Origin: Pseudoips prasinana
Lineage: Eukaryota > Arthropoda > Insecta > Lepidoptera > Nolidae
NCBI GenBank assembly: GCA_951640165.1
Contig: OX621244.1
Coordinates: 19,920,001 to 19,984,000 of the forward strand
DNA length: 64,000 nucleotides
Direction of reading: 5' to 3'
The position numbers were made by a program, and so were the translations under genes. This document shows positions 21,473-32,002 of the stretch, one piece after another; the first letter of the stretch is position 1, and every line of letters starts with the position of its first letter. The notes below the pieces were generated by a model, which saw only the letters and a list, made by a program, of their open reading frames with translations, was not told the origin of the DNA and ran no database searches.

Positions 21473-21908
21473 ATACCCAAAAAGCAGACAGCGCACTGCG
21501 CATTCAATACAATAACGCCTTCAGGGCGCTGTTGAGGCTTCCACCTTACTGTAGTGCGTCAGGGATGTTCGCGGATGCGCACACTGACGATTATTTCGCG
21601 ATCATGCGCAAAAAAGTGGCATCAGTGATACGCAGATTGAGGGGAGGCAGCAATAGCATTCTGAAGGTGTTTGCAGAAAGGATTGAAGGGCCTACAATGG
21701 ATAGATTTATCAAGCTTCATGTCAGACATGGGACTTGATAAATCTTCCTCTAATCTTGGCTGTTTGTTATTTTATTCTGTATTTGTGTTGTTAATTTTGT
21801 ACCTATGTGTGTCTAAGTGTTACATACTAACATAGTTTTTAAGTTTGTACTGATTACTAACATGCTATGGGCCGTCGATGCCTGAAAATAAACGATTTTT
21901 ATTTTTAT
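21473..21908 (+). pseudogene. LINE reverse transcriptase, extreme C-terminus and 3' UTR
   Basis: The open stretch to 21738 encodes KADSALRIQYNNAFRALLRL, then PPYCSASGMFADAHTDDYF, then AIMRKKVASVIRRLRGGSNS. This is the C-terminal domain of an RT of another LINE lineage (YNNAFRxLLxLPxxCSASGMFA), different from the other LINEs here. It is about 80 residues long, with no palm domain, so the element is strongly 5'-truncated. The 3' UTR includes AATAAA near 21887 and a T-rich tandem tail to about 21908. Clade not assigned. Confidence 0.7.
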
Positions 21909-22097
21909 TTTATTTATTATTTACACACGGCCATTTTTTTATTTATTTTTTATTTATAACTTTATGCACATCAAATTGTAAAAAGGCGGACTTAATGCCC
22001 AAGGCATTTTCTGCCAGTCAACCTTAGGGTGGTGCAGAGATAGCATGGTAGGTGCACGGATCATACAATTATCAAAGAGTAAGAAAGTAAACAAACA

Positions 22098-22193
22098 CAA
22101 TACTATACTATACAATAATATATTATACAATACTATACTATGCAATACTATATTATACAATACTATACTATATGATACTATACTATAAAATCG
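22098..22193. repeat. AT-rich minisatellite in a LINE 3' UTR
   Basis: Irregular units of the type tatactatacaatac, roughly five or six copies. It produces a spurious reverse open frame (Y, S, I, V-rich). Confidence 0.75.
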
Positions 22194-22215
22194 GATCATG
22201 AAACATATATTTAAT

Positions 22216-24856
22216 TTATAACTGAGGGGTTTCTGCTAACAATTTACGAAGTAAATGCTCACGAACTTTTCTTTTAAATGAGATACGACTCTTGGCCATC
22301 CTGATTTCGAGAGGTAATGCATTCCACTGAAGAATTGACTGTACAAAGAAAGAAGAGTGAAGGAAGTCAGAGCGGTGAGATGGACATTGGAGGAGACGAT
22401 TGTGTGAAGAGCGAAGATTTTTAGTATGGTTAGTAAAGAGATATTGAAAGTGATGAGATAAGTAAGATGGAGAAGAAGTAGAGTCTAGAATAGAATATAA
22501 GGTGGTTAGTGCTCGTAATGATCGTCGTTCGCGTATCGGTAACCATTGCAGTTGGGATCGATGGGAAGAGACATGGTCATACTTACGAAGATTGAAAATG
22601 AACCGAATGCAGTTATTCAGAAGTCTATCGAGTTTATTGAGGTGATCTGCATTCAGGTCAAAGTAGCAAACATCACCATAGTCGACTATAGGAAATATTA
22701 AGGCCCGCACGAGCATTACCTTAGTTTTTATTGCTAGAAATTTGTAGATGATACGTACACTGAAGGTTATGAGTTATGAGATTTATGACGATCGAAAATA
22801 AAAGAGGAGAGAGTACACCGCCTTGTGGGACACCAGTATCGAGATCACGCCAGTTCGAAGAGGACTCACCGACGTAAACCGACTGCTGACGCCCCCGGAG
22901 ATAGGAAGAAAACCATTCCAGAGCTTCATCAGACACCATAAGATGGGAGAGAATACATAATAGGATAACGTAACTGACGGTATTAAAGGCATTTGAAAAG
23001 TCAATCAAAACCATAACGGTGATCATTGTATCCTCCATACCTGCCCTAATATCGCCAGTCACTTTAAGGAGAGCGGTGGTGGTACTATGGCCCGGTCTAA
23101 ATCCAGATTGAAACGGGCTTATCAGTTGGTTGACAAGAACATAACAGGAGAGTTGTTGTTGTACACAGGACTCAAGTACCTTGGAGAGGAAAGGAAGAAT
23201 AGAAATAGGACGGTAATGAGCGGGAAGTGAGGGATTAGAGGACTTAGGGAGTGGACGGATAAAAGCTTTACGCCATAAGCAGGGGAAAGATCCAGTATCC
23301 AGGGAAAAATTAATTATGTGAGAAATGGCAGGAAGGACATGATCCAGGATAGGAATAATCATGCGGCGGCTGATCTTATCACAACCAACTGCATTGGATT
23401 TAATGGAAAGGATAATCTTTTTGATCTCGTCAGAAGAGACTGGAGAGAAGTGAAACGAAATAGTATTAGAGCGCGACAAACCATTTAAATAGTAGACAGT
23501 ATCACATATTGTCTGGTGATCCATCGTAGAAGTGGTAGAGAAATGTCGATTTAGATCATCCAGACTGATAGAGCTAGGTGGGTTTGAACATTGCGACTTG
23601 CCGATACCTAGAGTTTCGAGGAATTTCCAGATACCAGCAGGAGAAGTAGAAGAAATATTGTCGAAAATGCCGGCGTTTATAAAGTGGCTAGAAATCGGTG
23701 TAATCAGATGGTATGTAACGCCCACCTGATTACACCGATTTCTAGCCACTTTATAAAGGTTCCAATCCTCATCAGAACGACCATTCCTAAATTTACGAAA
23801 CGCCCGGTCCCTACGTCTCATAGCTGTCTGAATTCCCCTAGACATCCAGGGTGCAGGTGGACGCTTCAGCTTCACTTTTCTTATTGGTGCGTGAACATCG
23901 TACAGCTTTGTGACTTTTGCATTAAGGATCTCTACCTTTTCGTCTATGGCCTGTGCTTCCACCAAAGAATCCCACTCAAGTTTAGCGGCATCCTTGCAAA
24001 GTAATTCTAAGTCCATCTTCGCAAAAGAACGCACGTGCAGAACCTTGGGTTTAGGTTTAGGAGGTTTCAGGATATAGGATAAATAAACAAGGTCATGGTT
24101 GGAAAAGCCAGGAGCAGGATGTTGTCCGTGAGTGGAAACTAAAGAAGGATTAGAGGATAGGATTAAGTCGAGCCAAGTATCTTCACTTGAAGCATTATAG
24201 TGGGTGGCTTGAAGAGGCAAAACGTGCAAAGTACTTGACTCGACAATATGTAAGAGTTTCCGGGTACGAGGAGAGTTTTGATTAAGGAGATTGATATTTA
24301 GGTCGCCCATGATGATGTGGTGTACATACTCCGAACCCAAAGATTCAAGTACCGACTCCAAGTCGGTGAAATAGTCAACATTAGGGGGACAATATACTGT
24401 GGCCATAACTATCTTGATACCTTTGATATAAACCTCAAGGAACAGAAACTCTGCGGAGGCTGAGTAGTTTGAGGAAGAGGAGGCCAATATCTTATATGGG
24501 AGATCACTCCTGAGATATAAGGCGACTCCTCCTCCACCTTTACCTAAACGGTCATTACGGATGAGCACAAAACCTGGGAGGGAATACATAGTAGAAAGCA
24601 AATGTGGTTTAAGCCAGCTCTCAGAAATCAGGACAACGTGTACGTTACAGTCTGAAAAGGCATCGTACAGATCAGTAAAATGGCTCGGGACGCTTTATGC
24701 ATTTATATGGCAAATGTTCAGTAAGTTCTTACGAGAATTACTAAAATTGTTCCTCAGAAAATCTCCAAGTGAGTCATTTATAGAGCAGAAACTGTCCTCA
24801 GTTGCAGTCAATTCGTTGGCAGAATAATACGAATCATCATCAGATAAAATAGACAT
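22216..24856 (-). pseudogene. LINE ORF: endonuclease plus reverse transcriptase lacking YADD
   Basis: Starts at ATG 24856 (MSILSDDDSYYSANE). An in-frame TAA at 24697-24695 replaces the expected Gln in HINAQS. Endonuclease blocks: VVLISESWLKPHLLS, GKGGGGVALYLRSDLPYKI, IIMGDLNINLL, TWLDLILSS and SNHDLVYLS. RT blocks: PLPKSSNPSLPAHYRPISIL, QSGFRPGHSTTTALL, VLIDFSNAFNTVSYV and GVPQGGVLSPLLF. At the palm, YHLYADDLQIY of the sister LINE at 61 kb reads YHLQIS here, an in-frame loss of YADDL. Shortly after, a frameshift and a gap of roughly 100 residues precede VMLVRALIFPIVDYGD and the C-terminal LRKYDHVSSHRSQLQWLPIR (22716-22216). A templated inverted insertion lies at 23676-23757. Inactive by several independent lesions. 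Confidence 0.9.
23676..23757. repeat. 32-bp inverted duplication inside the LINE ORF
   Basis: Arms 23676-23707 and 23726-23757 are exact complements with an 18-base spacer. The right arm encodes the expected LYKVARNRCNQ on the reverse strand; the left arm is an inverted copy giving the odd LITPISSHFI. It keeps the frame open. Confidence 0.85.
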
Positions 24857-25068
24857 AAATAAAATTACTTATATAAAAATAAAATACTAAACAATAACAA
24901 AATTATACAAAAATAAAAACTAAATAATCCCAAACTAAGCAGAGCTTGTACTATGGAAATCAGATAACTGATATATTACATATAATATTTTTCTTTTGTA
25001 AATACATACTAATATAGATAATTTACACCCAGACTCAGGACAAACATACATGTTCATGCACACAAATA

Positions 25069-26356
25069 ATAGGTCTTTACCTATGAAATTGCCGTTTTGT
25101 ATGAAAAAATTTAAACGAATTTTTTTCATGAATTTTTTTATTTGTATTAATCGAAGTAATCACCCATGCAATCAATGCATCTTTGCCATCGCAGTGGCAG
25201 TTTATTGATGCCCTTCTTAAAGAAATCAGCTGGACGGGAGGCAACAAATTCTTCAAAGGCATTTTGTACTGCCTCTCGGGTATTAAATTTTTTTCCCGCC
25301 AAGAAGTTATCCAAATTCTGGAAAAAGTAGTAGTCTGTAGGCGCAAGGTCTGGTGAGTAGGGCGGATGACGGAGAGCTTCCAACCCCAGTTCTTGCAACT
25401 TGGAGACCGTCTGCTGTGCAGTATGAGGTCGCGCGTTGTCGTGCAGGAGCAGCGGAGACGAGCGATTGACCAATGCTGGTTGGAGATGCGCCAGCTTCTC
25501 CATCATTGTGCTCAGTTCTTCACAGTACACATCTGCAGTAATGCTCACCCCGTTTGGTAAGAAGCTGTGATGAATCACACCGGCGCTAGACCACCAAACA
25601 GTGACCATCACTTTTCTAGGGGTAAGTTTTCGTTTAGGGCATTGTTTAGGTGCTGAACCAGGATCCAACCAACTTGCTGAGCGCTTGCGGTTATCAAACA
25701 GAATCCATTTTTCATCGCAGGTAACAATGCGGTTCAAAATTCCTTCATTTGTGTGTCTGTTGAGCAGTGCAAGGCACGTCTCGACGCGTACTTCGCGCTG
25801 GCGATCATTGAGTTCGTGGGGCACCCATTTGTCAAGCTTTTTTACCTTGCCAATTTGACGCAAATGGACCAATATTGTTTTGACGCTAACGTCGAAAGCT
25901 GCTGCTAATTCAGCCGTAGATTGTGTATCATCAGCTTCCACAACCGCCTTTAATTCGTCATTGTCGACCAAAGTCTTCGGACGACCGCGAGGTTCATTTT
26001 TCAGGTCGAAATTTCCAGAACGGAAGCGAGCAAACCAATAACAGGTGGTGCGTTGGTTTGTAGTGTTAGCTCCGTAAACGTCGTTGATGTTGCGTGCCGC
26101 TTGTGCCGCGTTGCTGCCACGACGGTACTCATATTCCATAATTACTCGAATTTTTAACGTATCCATGATGACGAAAAAGATTGAAATGCGATGAAAATGT
26201 AACACTAATCAATAAAGAAATGACTACTTTTGGAAAAAAGAATCCATGTTTTTAAAATAAAATTAATTTGAAATTAGAATTCTTAGCCAAACAAAAATTA
26301 TTTTGATTTGAAATGGCCAGTACTGCAGAACGGCAATTTCATAGGTAAAGACCTAA
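25069..26356 (-). mobile_element. Mariner transposon, 1,288 bp, apparently intact
   Basis: Terminal inverted repeats of about 28 bp: left TAGGTCTTTACCTATGAAAT plus TGCCGTT, and its complement at the right end (26329-26355). TA duplications at 25067-25068 and 26357-26358 restore the SINE sequence cacaaatatttgtcc when the element is removed. A full-length transposase is inside. It is flanked only by SINE B4 and is probably the youngest or among the youngest insertions. Confidence 0.93.
25147..26166 (-). CDS. Mariner transposase (DD34D), 339 aa
   Basis: Cut-and-paste DNA transposase that binds the element's inverted repeats and inserts at TA. I choose the ATG at 26166 (MDTLKIRVIMEYEYRRGSN) because it gives the family's usual length of about 340 residues; an upstream in-frame ATG at 26205 adds 13 hydrophobic residues of UTR. 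Residues 1-110 are the paired helix-turn-helix region (ending LKAVVEADDTQSTAELAA...LRQIGKVKKLDK). The linker motif WVPHEL is at 114-119. Catalytic Asp are D151 (VTCDEKWILFDN), D243 (LLLHDNARPHTA) and D278 (YSPDLAPTDYYFF), with 34 residues between the last two. The C-terminus is RWQRCIDCMGDYFD and TAA/TAG-terminated without a frameshift. No lesion seen. Activity itself is untested. Confidence 0.95.
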   Translation of the reverse strand: MDTLKIRVIMEYEYRRGSNAAQAARNINDVYGANTTNQRTTCYWFARFRSGNFDLKNEPRGRPKTLVDNDELKAVVEADDTQSTAELAAAFDVSVKTILVHLRQIGKVKKLDKWVPHELNDRQREVRVETCLALLNRHTNEGILNRIVTCDEKWILFDNRKRSASWLDPGSAPKQCPKRKLTPRKVMVTVWWSSAGVIHHSFLPNGVSITADVYCEELSTMMEKLAHLQPALVNRSSPLLLHDNARPHTAQQTVSKLQELGLEALRHPPYSPDLAPTDYYFFQNLDNFLAGKKFNTREAVQNAFEEFVASRPADFFKKGINKLPLRWQRCIDCMGDYFD

Positions 26357-26446
26357 TATTTGTCCCGGTGGAAATTGAACCCACGACCTGCGGCGTGTAA
26401 GGCAGCGTATCTGCCAACCATGCCAACAGGCCCGTCTATAATAAAA

Positions 26447-28264
26447 TATATAAATATCTAGTCTATAATACATAAAATACAAAGCAATTAGAAGGCAATT
26501 ATGAAACTAATAATAAGCATTGCGAATCTGTTGATAAAGGACTGCCTTCTTTCCTATTTGAGCGAAAACAGCACTTAAAATACTCAAAGTAAAATCCTTA
26601 TTTTTTGTGTATCAAAACACAAAGTATATTAAAACATCTTTTGTAAGAAACCTGTAAGCTAAACTCTTCTTGTACACCTTTTGAACGTTATTAATTTAAG
26701 ATAACAATAATAAATGTAACGATTAAGCCCTAAACTCCCCTGCCTATGTTCCAACACATGTAATGCGTGTAATTATTACACTCAAGGGGCCGACCCAGGT
26801 AATGACCCGGACGAAACAAACGAAAGAATGGTCAAAACAATGTGTCTAATTCCAAAGCAAAACTTTTGTGAGAGGGTAAATGAGCTTTTGGGTAACTTAA
26901 TGACACGGAATATTGCGTCCACACTAAATGTACCTACGGGTGTAGTTCACCTTTGCCTTGTGGTGGAATTTCTAGTTCAAACAAGGTCGTGACGATAGTA
27001 CTCTACTTTTGCATTTTATACTGTGTTTTCTGTGGTTGGTGGTTAATGAGATCTTGGGCTCAAATCTCAGGTCGGGTAAAGATATTTGGTGTCTGGAAGT
27101 GGGTGGTATAACATGACGGGGGTGTAAAATAGGGGGGTAGCATATGTAACATGGTTATACTTATTATTATTATTTATGGATTCTTCGTTGTTCTTACAAA
27201 ATTATTCGAAATAGCTGTGAATAATGTATACGCTCATTCTTTGCTATGTACAGGAGATTACTGTTAGAATATTAATGTCTTTGAACTTTTTCATCTTACG
27301 AGTAAGATACTCTTGGGTCATTCATATATGGTTCAAATACACGAACGAAGGTTCTTTTTTAGCTATACGAGTACCATATTAATATCTGCAGAGTTACGCC
27401 AGAGATGAATTTCAGATTTTTTATTTTAAAAGTATTGGATTAATAAGTATTTTGCTAGTATTTCTATTTGTAACCAGTCTAATGGCTTCAATGACACATG
27501 CTGTTAAACGTTATTAATTTGCATACTAATTTGCGTTGTTGGAGTTTTGATTCAATTTTGATATTCGTCGTTGCTTTGTCAATTTGTACATTAGTGATCA
27601 CCTATTGATTGCATGTGGAAGGCTTACCTAATTATTAAAATAATAATAGTAAATCATTTATTTCGAACTTATGTCCACATATTTATCAGTAACCATTAAA
27701 ACTTAAAATTAGTATAACACGTACAGATAATTTTTCGGCAAGGTTCGATGGTATAACATAAATCGCTCTCCAAGGCCTTAGAATCGGACCGTCAACTTCT
27801 CTCTTTAATAATGACCGTTTAAAAACCCGTAGAACTGTCTGGAACTTTTCTTGACCAAACCCTTTTAAAAATTAAAATACTCGTAGTTTATGGTACCCTT
27901 CCGAAAACATTCTCCATCAAATAAGAATTATCTAAATCGCTTAGCAAAAAGAAAAACACAGTTTAATCGAAAATCTCCTTTGAAGTCGGTTAAATAAAAC
28001 CAGGACAGAATAAATTATGTAGATCACGGCGCATCAAATCCAATGAAAGATTTTTAAATATTAGGTTAGTTAATTTAATCGAGTCGATTCTTGGCCTTAT
28101 ATAATGATAATCAACACCATGGAAAAATTACAATCGTTTTTATACAGTCCTAGCGGTTTTTCAACGGTACCTCGCAAATGTGATATTAGGCAGATAAGAG
28201 CATTAGAAGCAATTTTTCGGGATATGACGGTTACTTAATAAAAATAAGTAAATATCTCGGGAGA
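26447..28264. other. Unassigned AT-rich DNA
   Basis: About 1.8 kb with no named repeat or coding sequence. One of the larger stretches that could be unique host sequence. Confidence 0.4.
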
Positions 28265-28866
28265 ACTAACTTACTGCCATCTGTTTCTTAACTAGGCAGA
28301 GCCTGTATTTTTGTTTTTACGCAGGTGGAATGCTGGCACATGTCACCCGCAAAATGTGTCTGCGGGTGGGTACCTATGTCGAACTCGCACGGACTTAAAT
28401 TAAAGGGGAGGGGGAACTCTGGGATTGAGGGTATGCTTTTCCGGTGCCCTTTTTTGCGCCATGCCCCTGATGGTAGCTACGCTCACCCTGGGCCGCCCCA
28501 GGGTTCTCAGGGCCCTCTGAAGTCCTCTCCCGAATTACCCACTCCAGCGAGTCTGGCACAACGCCTGCCTCACAGAAGGAGACCATATCGGCACCCCATG
28601 TAGTAGAGTCACCCCCCAACATCGCCTAAACGACTGCCGGCGGCGATAAATAGGCAGAACATGTACCTACTATGACAACCAAACAACTAATTAATAGGTA
28701 CATAACAAACTGATAAATAAAGACATTTGTATACATAAATTACACCCAGACACAGATCAAAGAATCGCGCTCATCAGACAAAGATTTGTCCGAGGTACGG
28801 ATGGAACCCACGGCCTCTGGCTGAGCAATCAGGGTCACTAACCACTACACCAACAGGCCCGTCAAA
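28265..28866 (-). mobile_element. tRNA-derived SINE (family D head, B-like body), split by a GC-rich insert
   Basis: Right part 28651-28866 in reverse: taggcagaacatgtacctac, then aattacacccagacacagat, then gatggaacccacggcctctg and gtcactaaccactacacca. Read forward, the head is TGGTGTAGTGGTTAGTGACC (A box) with GGTTCCATCC (B box), unlike families A-C. The body matches family B. Left part 28265-28307 is the tail (ctgtttcttaactaggcaga). Confidence 0.65.
28308..28650. mobile_element. Unclassified GC-rich insertion, 343 bp
   Basis: Clearly richer in G+C than its surroundings, e.g. ggccgccccagggttctcag and gactgccggcggcgata. Flanks are taggcagagcctgta (28293-28307) and taggcagaacatgta (28651-28665), a probable 15-bp target duplication. 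Long duplications suit a target-primed (LINE-type) insertion. A reverse open frame of 75 codons (GGDSTTWGADMVSFCEAGV...) exists but I cannot place it. Confidence 0.5.
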
Positions 28867-29489
28867 AACAGATCCTTTTGGCCCACAACAATTGGATATC
28901 TGGAAGTTCTTTACCGGTTTACTTCTTTCAATTGCACTTTAACCGAAATTGATAGAACTTTTTGGCAAAAATTATGGAATGAATTAATTTCTCCAAAGGC
29001 CGTGAGTAAGTAGCACGAGTGTGCCCACTGACTCGATTGAAAAAAAAAACTTAAGATTATACATTTATAAATACGTCTTTCTTACTAAATTATAAATAAT
29101 TTAAAGTTTTTGACGATTTTTGGCAAAGTTTATTTAACGCTTAATCTTAGGATGAAAATTTCTTAAGAAAGAATAATAAAACCTAATTGTGTGTGTGTTT
29201 TTCGATTTAGAGCTAAAATGTTTGTACTTTAATTACGAGTTGACTACAAATAATTATTTGTAATAATAAGGCATTTTATTTATTTCCCAAATGAGGTCGG
29301 GGACAAACGTGCTTTTGTACAGAATCAGTGGTGCAGAATTACACATAATTTCACAATAAAATAAATTAGTAGAAAACAATGTTATTAATTTACTTTATAG
29401 ACTGTTGCTACAGACAGTAGAACAAAAAATATGTATTTATTTAGTTTATATGAAGATATTTAAAAATATTATTTAATTTAGTTATTATT
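28867..29489. other. Unassigned AT-rich DNA
   Basis: No supported feature. Confidence 0.4.
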
Positions 29490-29720
29490 TTTAACCCCCG
29501 ACGCAAACGACGGGTGTTAAGTTTGACGTCAACGTCTGTCTGTGTGTATCTGTCTGTGGCGTCATAGCTCTTAAAAGAATGGACCGATTTCGATGCGATT
29601 GTTTTTATTTGCAAGCATTTTTGGTTGCGTTCGTTCTTAGCTTAATATCAGTCCAGCATCAGTCCAGTCGGAGTATCAGCTCTTTTCCAAAACAATGTAA
29701 TTCTAGTTGAAGTCGGGGAT
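29490..29720 (+). repeat. Unclassified repeat (ACCCCCGACGCAAACGACGGG type)
   Basis: Begins with a hairpin-like head (aacccccgacgcaaacgacgggtgtt), then (TCTG)n-like cgtctgtctgtgtgtatctg and ggaccgatttcgatgcgatt. Related in layout to the repeat at 2.1 kb. Ends not defined. Confidence 0.5.
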
Positions 29721-30198
29721 TTTGTAACGGATAGGTTGTTCTTTTTAAATATTGTTTTATTAGTAGATAATATTTATCAATTTGGTTTATTATTATTATA
29801 TGATTAAACGGTTAATATTTAAATAGGTTATATAATATATTTATCTCTTAAAATGTTTACAGTTTAATGTTATAGATAATAATAATACCACCACCACTGC
29901 TAATAATCGGTAAATTTTTACCCATTAGAACACGACGCGTACTCTAGGGACACTACGGACGTATAAATATACGTACAAGGAGACTAGAGGCATAAATTGT
30001 CCGTGGATTGACAATTTATTCATACTAAGAGTTTCCAAGTTTAGTCGATAAATTTATCCTCACGACCGTGCCGCATTTCCCAACTACCTGCATCTACAGC
30101 GTGTTTCCGCCAGGTTTCTACACTGCAGGTTTTCATTCATTGATTATAACGACGGGTAAAGTTTCTACCGCATCAATTATTGCAATATGGCGATTAAC
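29721..30198. other. Unassigned AT-rich DNA
   Basis: No supported feature. Confidence 0.4.
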
Positions 30199-30400
30199 TG
30201 CACGTGTGGCGCAGCGGCTAAGACAGTCGGCTCGCCGCTTCGTGTCACGGGTTCGAGTCTCACGCCGGACAACTATTTGTGTGACCCATAAATAGTTGAT
30301 CTGAGTCTGAATGTAATTTGTGTCCGTCTATTATATGTTTGTAAAGTACCCCGCGACACAGCGATTAGATCGCCTAGTGCGGGCGTTGTCTTTAAAAAAA
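30199..30400 (+). mobile_element. tRNA-derived SINE, family C (copy C2, best copy)
   Basis: A box TGGCGCAGCGGC and B box GGTTCGAGTCTC are both clear. Then the family body tgtgacccataaatagttga, ctgagtctgaatgtaatttg and taccccgcgacacagcgatt, ending gttgtctttaaaaaaat. The head resembles a tRNA but is part of the repeat. Confidence 0.85.
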
Positions 30401-30881
30401 TATGTTAACGGTGAAACAAGATAGCTAGCAGGCAGTAATTTCAATGTTTGATAATAAGAAGCAATATGTGTCACCCAAAATCAACTATTCTCACGTTGTC
30501 TCGCGGTGCGAATGGAGTCTGCGAAGGGAGACGGGGCGTCGCGCGTCGCGTCATTTGATTAGAGAAGTAATTCCACTTCAAGCATAAGTATTAGGTACTA
30601 TCAATAACAGTATAACCAACGTATAATTGTTTATAATATTTTTATAGTTTTAATTATGCGATGTCGTTATTTATTGTATGGAAAATCCTTGTCATGTATG
30701 TGCACCTCCTCTGACGAGATGTACGAGTTGTTGTTTCACCCCGAGCCTTGGAAAGCACGTAAAGTCCGTTCCGTATTTACCCCATTCCGATCAAGTCGAC
30801 TAGCTCCACTGGATAGAATATGCTACAGTTTATATAGCACTATTAAGCGAGTAACATAAAATTATGTGTTCTTGGGTAAAT
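30401..30881. other. Unassigned DNA
   Basis: A GC-richer patch near 30500-30550 and a family U-like phrase (ccgagccttggaaagcacgt, about 30740) are present. No gene. Confidence 0.35.
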
Positions 30882-30990
30882 AGGGGGGCGTAAATGTCAA
30901 CCCGACGGAATATCGACCAAAGGAATGGCAGCAGCTTTCCTCTATGTATTATGACCATCGTACAGTGATCGCCAACCGTCTGCCAAGCGT
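30882..30990 (+). repeat. RTE-tailed repeat (family S), 3'-truncated
   Basis: ggggggcgtaaatgtcaacc, then ggaatggcagcagctttcct, tatgaccatcgtacagtgat and cgccaaccgtctgccaagcg. Sense orientation; the (GAT)n end is absent. Confidence 0.6.
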
Positions 30991-31205
30991 ATAAATATGT
31001 AAAACTAACAAATTAATCAAAAAATACAATTACAGGACTCTTATGAAAAACCCAGTACGATTATGCAACACACTAATAAATTATGCGATACATAATCGCT
31101 TAAAATTTATTCAAAGTTACCCCATAGGTCTCTCACCTACAATTAGTAACGTCTAGAAGCGCCTGATCAAGATCCTGTAAAAATATCCATATCTATTTAA
31201 ATATG

Positions 31206-31452
31206 TCATATCAGCCAAATTACGTCCACCGCGACCTTGCCAAAGAATGGGGGGTTTATGCCATAATCGCCACGCTTGGCAAACCAACCCGTTTGCCAAG
31301 TGTGACCATTATGGCAGTCAATCGCAGTTCGATGGTCATAGTACACAGAAAACCGCTGCTGCCCGTTCTCTGGTAGGTATTTCTTCGGGACGATTTCTGC
31401 ACCCCCCACGGGAATAGATGGGGTAATGATATTCGTTGCCGTCACCACACAG
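31206..31452 (-). repeat. RTE-tailed repeat (family S), long copy
   Basis: Reverse copy from catatcagccaaattacgtc to gttgccgtcaccacacag. Contains a small duplicated or inverted internal block, cacgcttggcaaaccaaccc followed by gtttgccaagtgtgaccatt. Confidence 0.7.
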
Positions 31453-32002
31453 CTATTTACATATAAAAATGTAACTAATGTTCAAAAATATATTAGTCGA
31501 CTTTACGACAGCTATTCACTAAGATTTTTCCACGATCGATTTACGTCGAATGATGAAACATTTTCATTGTATGTTTCTTTCAATAAAGCCAGCTTCGTAA
31601 CAATGGTTGTAATAACAGACTATCCCTTGTCCGACTCGAATACAAATGAGGTAAGTAGGTTATCCGAGTTCATGTTAAAGGCCTAAGGCAATCCATCAAC
31701 GTTAAATCCTTAATATGCTCATAAGATAAAGGGTTAATAGCTCACTCTTGTTTTATGTATTGACGACAACATGGGATAATCAATGTAATCATCACAAGAG
31801 GAATATAAAATAGTCATAAACAATCTGCTCACAACATTTTCATGTTCGTAAATACGTGAGATTGACTTATCGTTGTTGGTTTAGCCGTACCGTGTTCATG
31901 GCCAATTAATGAGGTCCATACTCGCCAGAAAGCTTTATTAGATTTTATGTGGTAAGTAAAACCCCAATAACATATAATAAATAATATAATGTCATTCTAG
32001 CT
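31453..32002. other. Unassigned DNA
   Basis: No supported feature. Confidence 0.4.

Larger units (their letters stand above)
21935..24925 (-). mobile_element. CR1/Jockey-like LINE, near full length but internally deleted
   Basis: Reverse-oriented LINE bounded by SINE B4 on both sides. Its 3' end at 21935 is a T-rich tail on the forward strand (tttttatttattttttatt). The 3' UTR includes an AT-rich minisatellite (22098-22193). The ORF runs 24856 to 22216 with lesions. Roughly 70 bp of AT-rich 5' flank (24857-24925) may be 5' UTR. About 2.99 kb in total. Confidence 0.8.
21909..26446 (-). mobile_element. SINE family B (copy B4), split twice
   Basis: Three parts, 21909-21934 (ttacacacggccat), 24926-25068 (atcccaaactaagcagagct ... 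gcacacaaata) and 26357-26446 (tatttgtcccggtggaaatt ... ccaacaggcccgtc), make one reverse family B SINE. The first gap is a LINE, the second a mariner. About five SINE bases (ctg and neighbours) are lost at the LINE junction; the mariner junction is exact apart from the TA duplication. Confidence 0.85.

Noticed and set aside
22098..22199. Reverse 81-codon frame rich in Tyr, Ser, Ile and Val
   Set aside because: Translation of the AT minisatellite.
28325..28622. Overlapping open frames on both strands of the GC-rich island
   Set aside because: Open frames are expected by chance in GC-rich DNA; no family pattern recognised.
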